Source: a bacterium (GTDB lineage Bacteria; Elusimicrobiota; Elusimicrobia; UBA1565; UBA9628). Taken from it: a stretch of DNA of 64,000 nucleotides. The notes below the pieces were generated by a model. It did no database searches and was not told the DNA's origin. It saw nothing but the letters and a program-made list of their open reading frames with translations. Location of the stretch: assembly GCA_021822495.1 (NCBI GenBank), contig JAKAQO010000002.1:208667-272666 (forward strand). The letters run 5' to 3'. Shown in pieces: positions 29,221 through 36,946 of the stretch; positions within the stretch are counted from its first letter, which is position 1; each line of letters starts with the position of its first letter. A program made the translations under genes and the position numbers.

Positions 29221-29550
29221 TTAACGAGACTTGCGCGCGAGGACGGCAAAATTTAAAAAGTAACGATCCAAATCCTCAAGCGTCGTTTTATATTCGGGGC
29301 TTCCAAGCCAGGCGGCGCAAAGAAATTCCCGCACTCTCGCCAATTCTTTTAATCGGTGGATCCAGCGGGAATCTTGAATCGAGAGATCGAGAAGTTCAAG
29401 GGCGCGAAGCATCGCTTCTTCAAAAAGACGCGGATTTTTTTCCTTCCATCGAACGGCCCGTCCCACTTCGCTCCCGACGTTTCCTAATTGCTCGGACAGA
29501 GACAAACGCCCCCATCCCCCCGCGGCAAGGCCGGGATGCCGGGCGCTCAT
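29221..29550 (-). CDS. Hypothetical helical protein paired with DUF5674
   Basis: 109 residues, mostly helical and soluble. SLSEQLGNVGSEVGRAVRWK, RALELLDLSIQD and RLKELARVREFL are the most structured parts. I have no named family. Its ATG overlaps the DUF5674 stop (ATGA), so the two are made together; such small coupled pairs are often toxin-antitoxin modules, but no catalytic motif is seen. Confidence 0.75.
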   Translation of the reverse strand: MSARHPGLAAGGWGRLSLSEQLGNVGSEVGRAVRWKEKNPRLFEEAMLRALELLDLSIQDSRWIHRLKELARVREFLCAAWLGSPEYKTTLEDLDRYFLNFAVLARKSR

Positions 29551-29909
29551 GAAAGAACCATCTCGGAAACAATTTTCAAAATCTGTTCTCGAATCCGAGA
29601 ATCCTCCACGTTGCGCGAACGATTGTTTTGCGCGGGCCGCACGTTAATCATGGAGTCAAACTCAACGCGCTCATTCGCCGGATTTTGGGGATAAATGTTG
29701 ATGCCCCATAAATTTTCCTGCCGAGAAGCGTCCTCAAGAAGAAGCGCCTCCTCATCCGAATGCAATTCTCCGCCCAGGGCCATGATTCGCCGCTCGATAT
29801 CCACAACCGCCTTGATGAAATCGCCAAATTGATCCTGCGCCATTTTTGCGATCTCGCTGAGAGGAATGGGCGTTCGAATGATTCGTATTTCCATTGTTTG
29901 ACGATTCAT
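29547..29909 (-). CDS. DUF5674 family protein
   Basis: 120 residues matching DUF5674: the IMALGGELHSDEEALL and LWGINIYP motifs, then FDSMINVRPAQNNRSR. Function unknown. No Shine-Dalgarno at the ATG at 29909; TATTTT ends 6 bases upstream, so it may be leaderless. A second ATG at 29894 is possible. It is coupled to the next gene by a 4-base overlap. Confidence 0.85.
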   Translation of the reverse strand: MNRQTMEIRIIRTPIPLSEIAKMAQDQFGDFIKAVVDIERRIMALGGELHSDEEALLLEDASRQENLWGINIYPQNPANERVEFDSMINVRPAQNNRSRNVEDSRIREQILKIVSEMVLS

Positions 29910-29930
29910 TTTATCAAAATAGACCGATTC

Positions 29931-31541
29931 TCAATGAGAAAGAAAACTCACGCCTTCCCCTGGCGGCTGCCGGAAAAGCTTAATCTTCGGGTGATGATCG
30001 GCGAAATACTGAGAGTCCCATTCCTGGGCAAAGAGAATCACCTTGCGGCCGTCTGAGTCTTTCGCCAAGCGCGCGCCCATGGGAAGGTCTTCTTCTTTAA
30101 TCGCGGCGGACGAGGCCTCATCCAGCCAGCGAATGACCGACCAGGGAGCCGCTTCCAATTTCGATCCCGCGCCGTATTCCGACTCAAGGCGAAAACGCAA
30201 AACGTCAAATTGTAAGGGGCCCACGGCGCCTAAAAGAGGCGCGCGCGAGGGAAAATTTAAAAGTTCTAAAGACTGGACCACGCCTTCTTGGAGCAAATGC
30301 TCAAGACCGGAGCGAAAACGCTTAAAATCCGCGCTACTCACGGCATGAAGAAAAGCGAAATGTTCCGGCGCAAATTTGGGGAGCGGACGAAATTGAATAG
30401 CGGCGTCCTCCGTCAAGGTGTCTCCGATTCTAAACTGGGCGTGCCCGACAATTCCAATCACGTCTCCGGCGTAGGCCTCATCCACCGTTTCGCGCTCCCG
30501 CCCCAGCACCTTATGAGAACTGGCGAGTCTCAGGCTTTGACCAGTTTGGGGATGAATCACCCGCATATTGCGCTCAAAACGCCCGGAACAGACGCGCACA
30601 AAGGCCAGTTGATCGCGGTGGCGAGGGTCCATGTTCGATTGAATCTTAAAAACAAATCCAGAAAAGCGCGGGTCTTCGGGACTAATTAAGCCCGAGACGG
30701 TGGGTTGGGGACGCGGCGGGAAGGAAAGCTCAAGAAACCCGTCCAAAAGAAGTTGAATGCCGAAATTATTCATCGCGCTGCCGAAAAAAACCGGAGTCAT
30801 GTCGCCCGATTTGACCGCCAGAGGGTCAAAAGCTTCCCCAACCCCCTCAAGCAAGGCGAGTTCTTCCTCGACCGCGCGCGCGGTATCGGCGTCGAGATGG
30901 TTTAAAAATGCGTCTTTAGAAGCCTCGACCATGGTCAAGGGCGCGCGAAAAGCCCCGCCGGCGACGCGCTCAAAAAGATGAATCTGCTTGGAGCGGCGAT
31001 CGAAAATACCCCGAAAAAGGTCTCCAGTTCCCAGCGGCCAATTCATGGGAACTGGGTGAAGCTGAAGCGAACGGTCAATTTGATCCAACAAAGCCAAGGG
31101 CTCCATGGTTGGACGATCAAGCTTATTAATGAAAGTAAAAATAGGAATCTGACGCAACCGACAAATTTCAAAGAGTTTGAGGGTCTGACTCTCAATTCCC
31201 TTCGCGGCGTCTAAAACCATGATGACGGCGTCGACCGCCATCAAAACGCGGTAGGTGTCCTCGGAAAAATCTTTATGGCCCGGGGTATCGAGCAAATTGA
31301 TATAAAAGCCGCCGTACTCAAATTGAAGGACAGTCGAATTGACCGAGATTCCGCGTTTCTTTTCCAACTCCATCCAATCGGAAGTCGTGCTTTGCTCTTT
31401 TCTTCTCGCCGTCACCGAACCCGCCAGCTGAACCGCGCCCCCGTAAAGAAGGAGTTTTTCCGTGAGCGTCGTTTTCCCCGCGTCGGGATGCGAAATAATG
31501 GCGAGCGTCCGACGTTTGAGAATATGGGTTGAATCAATCAT
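29931..31541 (-). CDS. prfC: Peptide chain release factor 3
   Basis: GTPase that removes RF1/RF2 from the ribosome after peptide release. 536 residues, close to the family's usual 529. G1 is SHPDAGKTT, then the family's LLYGGAVQLAGSV, G3 LDTPGHKDFSEDTYR and G4 FINKLDR. TATAAT lies about 22 bases ahead of the ATG, but there is no Shine-Dalgarno. It is divergent from the ars operon. Confidence 0.95.
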   Translation of the reverse strand: MIDSTHILKRRTLAIISHPDAGKTTLTEKLLLYGGAVQLAGSVTARRKEQSTTSDWMELEKKRGISVNSTVLQFEYGGFYINLLDTPGHKDFSEDTYRVLMAVDAVIMVLDAAKGIESQTLKLFEICRLRQIPIFTFINKLDRPTMEPLALLDQIDRSLQLHPVPMNWPLGTGDLFRGIFDRRSKQIHLFERVAGGAFRAPLTMVEASKDAFLNHLDADTARAVEEELALLEGVGEAFDPLAVKSGDMTPVFFGSAMNNFGIQLLLDGFLELSFPPRPQPTVSGLISPEDPRFSGFVFKIQSNMDPRHRDQLAFVRVCSGRFERNMRVIHPQTGQSLRLASSHKVLGRERETVDEAYAGDVIGIVGHAQFRIGDTLTEDAAIQFRPLPKFAPEHFAFLHAVSSADFKRFRSGLEHLLQEGVVQSLELLNFPSRAPLLGAVGPLQFDVLRFRLESEYGAGSKLEAAPWSVIRWLDEASSAAIKEEDLPMGARLAKDSDGRKVILFAQEWDSQYFADHHPKIKLFRQPPGEGVSFLSH

Positions 31542-31621
31542 GACAAAGAAGGTTGAGAAAGAAATTATAACATAAGGCGCTTAAAGAGGCGCCTGACTTC
31601 CCAGCGCAAACTATATACTAT

Positions 31622-31643
31622 TATATCTGTATATCCAGATATA
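31622..31643. promoter_or_regulatory. Inverted-repeat operator of the ars operon
   Basis: TATATCTG and CAGATATA are perfect inverted arms around a 6-base spacer. The right arm overlaps the arsR start codon, and TATACT (31614-31619) just upstream could be the -10 box, so a bound ArsR dimer would block both transcription and initiation. Binding is inferred. Confidence 0.7.
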
Positions 31644-31993
31644 TGAAAGAGCAATCCCTCCCCCGCCTGTTTGCGTCTTTTGCCGATCCAACGCGACTGC
31701 GCATTCTTCATTTATTGTCCCAAGAAAAAGAGCTTTGCGTTTGCGACATCATCCAAGCCCTCAAACTTCCTCAATCTAAAATTTCCCGGCATTTGGCCTA
31801 TTTACGCAACGCCAAACTTATTGACAGCCGCAAAAACGGCCTCTGGCGGCATTACCGATTGTGTCCACCCCAGGGCGGGTTTCACAAAAGCCTGATTGCT
31901 TGCCTCAAAAACTGCTTTTCGGAAGTTCAAATTCTAAAACAGGATAGATTAAGATTATCCAAAATCAAAAAGCGCCCAGCGAGATGCCTATGA
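31643..31993 (+). CDS. arsR: ArsR/SmtB-family arsenite-responsive repressor
   Basis: 116-residue winged helix. ELCVCDI is the alpha-3 metal-binding motif with two Cys typical of As(III)-sensing ArsR, followed by the recognition helix LPQSKISRHLAYLR. Extra Cys near the C terminus (SLIACLKNC) may add a third thiol ligand. It overlaps arsC by 10 bases. No Shine-Dalgarno is apparent. Confidence 0.93.
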   Translation: MKEQSLPRLFASFADPTRLRILHLLSQEKELCVCDIIQALKLPQSKISRHLAYLRNAKLIDSRKNGLWRHYRLCPPQGGFHKSLIACLKNCFSEVQILKQDRLRLSKIKKRPARCL

Positions 31994-32397
31994 AAAAAAA
32001 GGTTTTGTTTGTCTGCGTGGAAAATTCCTGCCGAAGCCAAATGGCGGAAGGCTTTGCGCGCAAGCTCGGAAATAACGTCATTGAGGCCTTTAGCGCCGGG
32101 TCAAGCCCGTCAGGCAAAGTAAACGACCGGGCAATTTCCTTTATGAAGGAAAAAGACATTGATCTTGGAACCCATAGCCCTAAAGGCCTCATGGATATTC
32201 CCGCGGGCAAATGGGATTACCTCATCACCATGGGTTGCGGCGACGCCTGTCCATCGCTGCCGGCAAACAAGCGAGTGGATTGGAACCTTCCCGACCCAAA
32301 AAATCTTTCGGACGACGATTTTCGCAAGGCGCGGGACGAAATTGAACTTCGCGTTAAAAATCTAATCAAGGAATGTTCCCATGAATCAGATAAGTGA
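31984..32397 (+). CDS. arsC: Arsenate reductase, thioredoxin-coupled (low-MW phosphatase fold)
   Basis: Reduces arsenate to arsenite for export. 137 residues. The CX5R phosphate loop is CVENSCR (Cys11-Arg17); the resolving Cys pair is Cys85 and Cys89 in [14 protein letters not shown] is the late Asp loop. It belongs to the thioredoxin-type ArsC group, not the glutaredoxin type. A second ATG at 31990 is also possible. Overlaps arsR and acr3. Confidence 0.94.
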   Translation: MPMKKKVLFVCVENSCRSQMAEGFARKLGNNVIEAFSAGSSPSGKVNDRAISFMKEKDIDLGTHSPKGLMDIPAGKWDYLITMGCGDACPSLPANKRVDWNLPDPKNLSDDDFRKARDEIELRVKNLIKECSHESDK

Positions 32398-33427
32398 AAA
32401 ACCCGTCAAACATCTTTCTTTTCTCGATCGCTACCTGACCGCGTGGATTTTTGCTGCCATGCTTCTAGGTGTGGGGCTGGGCTATTTTTTTCCTCAAACG
32501 GCCATTTTGATCGGACATTTTCAGAGAGGAACGACCAACATCCCCATTGCCATCGGCCTCATTCTCATGATGTATCCGCCGCTGGCCAAAGTGCGCTATG
32601 AAGAACTCAAAGACGTGTTCCAAGACAAAAAAATTCTCGGGCTTTCGCTCATTCTCAACTGGATTATCGGGCCGTTACTCATGTTTACGCTCGCCGTTTT
32701 ATTTCTGCGCCACTCTCCCGATTACATGACCGGACTCATTCTCATCGGCTTGGCCCGTTGCATCGCAATGGTGATCGTCTGGAATGATTTGGCCGAGGGA
32801 GACGCGGAATATGCCGCCGGGCTTGTGGCCTTCAACAGCATTTTCCAAGTTCTCTTTTTCAGCGTCTATGCCTACTTTTTTCTGTCGATTCTCCCCCCGC
32901 TCTTGGGACTGCCGAAGACAAGCGTCCACATCGGAATGGGGCCGATCGCCAAAACAGTTTTTTTCTATCTTGGAATTCCTTTTATCGCGGGGGCGCTGAC
33001 GCGATTTTTTTTAGTCAAGGCCAAGGGAAAAGACTGGTATCACTCGCGCTTCATCCCGCGCATAAGCCCGTTGACATTGATTTTTCTTTTATTGACCATT
33101 GTCATTATGTTTAGCCTCAAAGGCCGGACGATTGTGACGATTCCGCTGGACGTTTTCCGCATCGCCGTTCCGCTTCTCATCTATTTTGTGCTCATGTTTC
33201 TCGCGAGCTTTTGGCTTGGCCGCCGCATGGGCGCTGATTATTCAAAGACCGCCACCCTGTCTTTTACCTCGGCCAGCAACAATTTTGAACTGGCTATAGC
33301 GGTCGCGGTCGCCGTTTTTGGAGTAGGCTCCAGCCAGGCTTTCGCGGCCGTCATCGGCCCCCTCATCGAGGTTCCCGTCATGATCGCGCTGGTCGACCTG
33401 TCGTTGTGGTTTAAAGATAAATTTTAA
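32381..33427 (+). CDS. acr3: Arsenite efflux permease, ACR3 family
   Basis: 348 residues, about ten membrane helices of the bile acid/Na+ symporter fold. The family motifs [33 protein letters not shown] (with the essential Cys) and [17 protein letters not shown] are clear. It exports As(III), the product of ArsC. AAGGAA is ahead of the ATG and it overlaps arsC by 17 bases. Confidence 0.95.
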   Translation: MNQISEKPVKHLSFLDRYLTAWIFAAMLLGVGLGYFFPQTAILIGHFQRGTTNIPIAIGLILMMYPPLAKVRYEELKDVFQDKKILGLSLILNWIIGPLLMFTLAVLFLRHSPDYMTGLILIGLARCIAMVIVWNDLAEGDAEYAAGLVAFNSIFQVLFFSVYAYFFLSILPPLLGLPKTSVHIGMGPIAKTVFFYLGIPFIAGALTRFFLVKAKGKDWYHSRFIPRISPLTLIFLLLTIVIMFSLKGRTIVTIPLDVFRIAVPLLIYFVLMFLASFWLGRRMGADYSKTATLSFTSASNNFELAIAVAVAVFGVGSSQAFAAVIGPLIEVPVMIALVDLSLWFKDKF

Positions 33428-33428
33428 G

Positions 33429-34436
33429 TCAATGATCAAGAGCGGAATCTTTCGAAATGACGGCGATTTGGGTGTCGTCGCTCCAGGCAACTCCCATTTT
33501 GTTGAGCCCGCGAATAATACTCCAGTAATTCGTCGATTCAAGCGAGGTTAAGGGCTGAGAAACGGCTAAAACCTTGAGAATCTCAACCGAGCGGCTCTGG
33601 CCTTTCGGCAAATCCGCGCGCAAGACAAGACCTTGGTCGCGCGCGGCGGAATCAGGAAACACCCAAGACTGTCCGGCCTCGATGGAAACCAGCGGCGTGA
33701 TGTCATTAGGAGCCAAGAGTTCGGCTTTATTGTCTCCCGCGCTGATATCAAAAAGATAAAGATAGGAATTTTGACTCGCCGTCGCCGTAATCGTGATGGC
33801 GTCTCCCTCATGGCAGGTATTTCGCGACAGGCGAAGACGAACGGAAAGATCGTCTTTTGAGGGCGCGGATTTCAGGCAATCCTTGATAACGGCGGCGTAG
33901 ACGCACTGCGGGCAATCGGGCAGCGGCAAATACCCGCTTTTGAGAACTTTCTCGTCTATGATTCTCCCTTTTTGCGTGATATGAACCATATTCTGGATAT
34001 CCCGGGAAAACTCCTTGACGGAGGTCTGCGTGCGAATCTTCAGGTAACTGGTCTGAACCTCGGAGCCCAGAAAATAACGAATCGCTTTCGCCTCCGCTTG
34101 GCGAATCGCCAGGGCCCGCGCTTCCATGGGAGAAGTCCAATCGCCGGGATGGATTTCAGCCCGGCTTTTAACCCAAGCGCAGGAGAGGTTGGAATCCGGT
34201 CCGAGAAGCGTAACGCCGTCGACCGCCGCCGACTCAACGCCGGAGGTTTGTCCTTTTTTTCCAATCGAGCGGGCGGCTTTGACCGCTTGATGAGCGCGCG
34301 CCTGTAATTGACCGAGGCCCTGTCCGGAATGCGTCCACAGATTCTCAAGCCCCGAGTCCGCCATCAATGGCGCGGTTAAAACCATCGCAAAGAAAGCCGC
34401 CGCGCCGACCGCTCTGATTCCATTTCCGCGTGTCAT
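33429..34436 (-). CDS. Secreted DUF4384-type protein
   Basis: 335 residues from the ATG at 34436 (GGAGA upstream). A signal peptide (hydrophobic at about 8-25, cleavage near LMADS) leads to a middle region with SPMEARALAIRQAEAKAIRYFLG, a pattern seen in proteins that follow LPP20-like folds, then a C-terminal DUF4384 domain (about 200-320: EGDAITITATASQNSYLYLFD). DUF4384 proteins are periplasmic or surface exposed and of unknown role. It follows paralogue 1 by 22 bases and probably shares its transcript. Confidence 0.75.
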   Translation of the reverse strand: MTRGNGIRAVGAAAFFAMVLTAPLMADSGLENLWTHSGQGLGQLQARAHQAVKAARSIGKKGQTSGVESAAVDGVTLLGPDSNLSCAWVKSRAEIHPGDWTSPMEARALAIRQAEAKAIRYFLGSEVQTSYLKIRTQTSVKEFSRDIQNMVHITQKGRIIDEKVLKSGYLPLPDCPQCVYAAVIKDCLKSAPSKDDLSVRLRLSRNTCHEGDAITITATASQNSYLYLFDISAGDNKAELLAPNDITPLVSIEAGQSWVFPDSAARDQGLVLRADLPKGQSRSVEILKVLAVSQPLTSLESTNYWSIIRGLNKMGVAWSDDTQIAVISKDSALDH

Positions 34437-34458
34437 GATCTTATTCTCCGCGAGTCTA

Positions 34459-35094
34459 TTATTGGTTTCCAATCTGGGCTTTCAACGCGTTCAAATCCTG
34501 ATTCATCCAAAAATCAATGTTATCCTTAAGGATTTTTTGAACCCCAGGATAACGCAAACCCGCGTTACAACCGCCGCGTTCTATTTCGCCGGTTTGGAAG
34601 TTTTCGACCTTGAATGCTATCTCGTTGTCACCGCATCCATTGTCATCAGGTGTCCAGAATCGCCCGAAAGATATAGCGCTGACAGTTGTTTCCCCTGTTT
34701 CGTGAACTTGCGAATTAACATTAAAGTAGAAAGAGTCTATATGAATTTCGTGAGAGTCGCGTTGTTGGAGTATAATCGAAGCGATTAGAGCGAATTTCCG
34801 AATTTGTTCGTGCGTCAGATTGCGTATGACCTGATAATTAGGGGCAATGACCAAGTTTCCATCGGAATTGATTTGCGGCGTTTGGACGCTCGGGGCAAAC
34901 TTCGGCTTGGGCTTTTTCTTGGGTTTCAGATGAAACGAAGCCAGTTCAATCCCGCCAAAAGAATTTTGCGCCGACAAGACCGCATTCTCCATGTTTTGGG
35001 CTCGAACGGAATTAAAAGAAGCGCCCGCCAGGAAAATAATTCCCAGGGCCAACGTTGCTACGCTTAGCTGATTTGCGATTTTTGTCTTTTTCAT
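34459..35094 (-). CDS. Secreted protein, paralogue 1 of a shared-N-terminus pair
   Basis: 211 residues, no family recognised. The first 62 residues (signal peptide, then a linker ending KPKKKP) match paralogue 2 in 54 positions, while the remaining mature parts look unrelated except for a short final I-x-FW motif. The mature domain has two Cys and ends in an amphipathic helix. GGAGG precedes the ATG. The upstream DNA is also duplicated up to a CTAGG element. Confidence 0.75.
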   Translation of the reverse strand: MKKTKIANQLSVATLALGIIFLAGASFNSVRAQNMENAVLSAQNSFGGIELASFHLKPKKKPKPKFAPSVQTPQINSDGNLVIAPNYQVIRNLTHEQIRKFALIASIILQQRDSHEIHIDSFYFNVNSQVHETGETTVSAISFGRFWTPDDNGCGDNEIAFKVENFQTGEIERGGCNAGLRYPGVQKILKDNIDFWMNQDLNALKAQIGNQ

Positions 35095-35135
35095 TTTTAT
35101 TTCCTCCGATTCTCCGCAAGTCTTACTTCCCTATT

Positions 35136-35180
35136 ATTAAACCATGATTCCGGTTCAATGACCAGGGCCAAAGGTCCTAG
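35136..35180 (-). promoter_or_regulatory. Promoter with CTAGGNCC element, paralogue 1
   Basis: On the minus strand CTAGGACCTTTGGCCCTGG (35180-35162), centred 30 bases upstream of the -10 box TTTAAT (35141-35136), that is about -42. The second, more distal element found at the other three genes is missing here, because that position is the coding end of paralogue 2, whose TAG stop lies inside CTAGG. Confidence 0.6.
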
Positions 35181-35857
35181 AACTGCTTAGACCAAAAACT
35201 AATTTCTTTTTCGACGAAATCACCTACCCATTCCTTTGAATATTTCGAGCGAAGGATGTTTCCCTTATTATCGACATCCAGAATATATCCGTCTCTCAAT
35301 TCAATTACGACCGTTTGAGGACTGCCATAACCATATACCCCCAACCATTTGACCATAATCAGCGAATCTTCCGTGATACTTGGACGATGCCCCATGAATT
35401 GCCTGTATTCGGAGCAGTAAGGTTGAAGTCCAGAACGTTCGGGGCAATATTTGCCTCCGCTGGGGACGAAGTCCAGTTGATGAGTGAGAGGCTCGGAAAA
35501 AAAACCTCCTCCGTCAGAGAGTTTCATATAATCTTGGCCGCGCCTGCGCATAAGCCGAACCAAGGCGACAAGCTTGTCAAGGACACCCTGGCTGATCCTA
35601 TAATTATGTTTCCTAACGCAATTGTTATCGTTGGGAAAGCCTCCTATCTCCCGACATTCAAGGGCGATTTCGGGTTTTTTCTTGGGTCTCAGATGAAACG
35701 AAGCCAGTTCAATCCCGCTAAAAGAGTTTTGCGCCGACAAGACCGCATTCTCCATGTTTTGCGCTTGAGCGATATTCAAGGAAGCGCCCGCCAAGAAAAT
35801 AATTCCCAGGGCCAACGTTGCTGCGCTTAGCTGATTTGCGATTTTTATCTTTTTCAT
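35177..35857 (-). CDS. Secreted protein, paralogue 2 of a shared-N-terminus pair
   Basis: 226 residues, no family recognised. Same signal peptide and linker as paralogue 1 (54 of 62 identical), then a different mature domain with four Cys (ECREIGG, NNCVRK, KYCPE, PYCSEY) and a C-terminal beta-rich part (TVVIELRDGYILDVDNKG). GGGGG precedes the ATG. It is followed by paralogue 1 on the same strand. Confidence 0.75.
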   Translation of the reverse strand: MKKIKIANQLSAATLALGIIFLAGASLNIAQAQNMENAVLSAQNSFSGIELASFHLRPKKKPEIALECREIGGFPNDNNCVRKHNYRISQGVLDKLVALVRLMRRRGQDYMKLSDGGGFFSEPLTHQLDFVPSGGKYCPERSGLQPYCSEYRQFMGHRPSITEDSLIMVKWLGVYGYGSPQTVVIELRDGYILDVDNKGNILRSKYSKEWVGDFVEKEISFWSKQF

Positions 35858-35892
35858 TTCCCCCGCTTCTCCGCAAGTCTTACTTCCCTATT

Positions 35893-35960
35893 ATTAAACC
35901 ACGATTCCGGTTCAATGACCAGGGCCAAAGGTCCTAGAAGATTTCCGGCAAAAGGCCTAG
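35893..35960 (-). promoter_or_regulatory. Promoter with tandem CTAGGNCC elements, paralogue 2
   Basis: On the minus strand a distal unit CTAGGCCTTTTGCC (35960-35947) and a proximal unit CTAGGACCTTTGGCCC (35937-35922), 23 bases apart. The proximal centre is 30 bases above the -10 box TTTAAT (35898-35893), placing units near -42 and -65. No -35 hexamer at normal spacing, as expected for an activator-dependent promoter. Confidence 0.65.
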
Positions 35961-36808
35961 TTGCCTGAGTTCCCATTTGAAATCAAATCGGAAAGCGCGC
36001 GGGAATTGTCGTGATCTTGAATGAACTGTTCAATGACGCCGGCGTCTCCTGATAAAGCGGTCGCCATGTTGGCATTTTTCTCGCTATATTTTCCCCCATG
36101 CGTTTCAGGGGTCTTGACCGCGACCTTGATTGCGATAATCGAGTAGCGTCCGCCGTCTTCTGGAATCAAAATAGGTCCGCCGGAATCGCCGGGCTCCGTC
36201 GAACAATCGGTGAGGTAGTAACCGTTTTCGAGGCTCTTCAAGGAACAAGCGGGGTCGACAATTCTATTCTCGTTGGAGTCTCCGGGAAATCCTACCGAGA
36301 CCAGCCTGCCGTGATAATCCGAGGAAATGGCCGCTTGTTGCGGAAGCGCCGATATCTTGAGATAGCCGTAACGATCTCCCAAGGGTTTAGACAAAACCGC
36401 GAGCGCGAAATCCTGAGGATAATTGCCCAGGCAGCCGTGCTTGCCAAAGGCCGCGACAACAGGAACCGGAGCGCCAAACCCTTCTTCCTTGGTCCTGGGA
36501 AAGAAATAAACGCGCTTGGGAACGTTCCCGCTTTCAAGGAAAACGCAGTGGCAGGCCGTCAGCGCGAAATAACGCCCGACTAGTGTCCCGCTACAACGCT
36601 GGGCTTTTTCCCCTGTTTGCTCGAATATTTCTCCAACGGTGGAATAGGGATAATCGCCGCCGTTGTTCACGACCCGCTGATGTCCCTGGAAAAAACTGGT
36701 TTTGAGCCCCAAATTATCCCGTGAGTTGAAATCCGATTGTGCCCAACCCATAAAAGGCCTCAAAAGCAAAACTAAAAAAAGCGCCGAGATTCGCCAATCA
36801 TTCGTCAT
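35957..36808 (-). CDS. Secreted trypsin-like serine protease (S1)
   Basis: 283 residues from the ATG at 36808; the frame is open further upstream but there is neither a start context nor protein similarity there. A signal peptide (LFLVLLLRPFMGWAQS) is followed by the S1 fold: His87 (TACHC), Asp133 (DFALAVL) and Ser209 (GDSGGP). Six or more Cys suggest disulphides. There is no Shine-Dalgarno; AATAAT ends 6 bases before the ATG, so the mRNA is probably leaderless. Upstream are tandem CTAGG elements shared with three other secreted genes. Confidence 0.9.
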   Translation of the reverse strand: MTNDWRISALFLVLLLRPFMGWAQSDFNSRDNLGLKTSFFQGHQRVVNNGGDYPYSTVGEIFEQTGEKAQRCSGTLVGRYFALTACHCVFLESGNVPKRVYFFPRTKEEGFGAPVPVVAAFGKHGCLGNYPQDFALAVLSKPLGDRYGYLKISALPQQAAISSDYHGRLVSVGFPGDSNENRIVDPACSLKSLENGYYLTDCSTEPGDSGGPILIPEDGGRYSIIAIKVAVKTPETHGGKYSEKNANMATALSGDAGVIEQFIQDHDNSRALSDLISNGNSGN

Positions 36809-36814
36809 GACTTT

Positions 36815-36881
36815 ATTATTACACGGTTTTGCGTCAACGACCAGGGCCTTTGGACCTAGAATGCCGATAGGCCTTTTGGCG
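36815..36881 (-). promoter_or_regulatory. Promoter with tandem CTAGGNCC elements, trypsin-like gene
   Basis: On the minus strand the proximal unit CTAGGTCCAAAGGCCCTGG (36859-36841) is centred 30 bases above the -10 AATAAT (36820-36815). The distal unit GCCAAAAGGCCTAT (about 36880-36867) is the same motif in inverted orientation, centred about -67. TTGACG lies 11 bases above the -10, too close for a normal -35. Confidence 0.65.
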
Positions 36882-36910
36882 CACAGCTGGCCCAAAAACG
36901 CCGCTTTTAT

Positions 36911-36940
36911 TGGACAAGCCTCTCACGAAACTAGTATATT
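36911..36940 (+). promoter_or_regulatory. Promoter of the putrescine/GABA operon
   Basis: TGGACA (36911-36916), an 18-base spacer and TATATT (36935-36940). Six bases then separate the -10 box from the GTG start of the aminotransferase, so the mRNA should be leaderless. It is back to back with the trypsin-like gene's regulatory elements. Confidence 0.55.
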
Positions 36941-36946
36941 GGCGAC

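Noticed and set aside
36832..36837. TTGACG as a -35 box for the trypsin-like gene (and TTGAAC for the paralogues)
   Set aside because: The spacing to the -10 box is only 11 bases in each case, far from the 16-18 needed.
35136..36881. CTAGG elements read as a riboswitch or terminator hairpin
   Set aside because: They lie upstream of the -10 boxes, so they would not be in the transcript, and their orientation can be inverted as at 36867-36880; a DNA site fits better.
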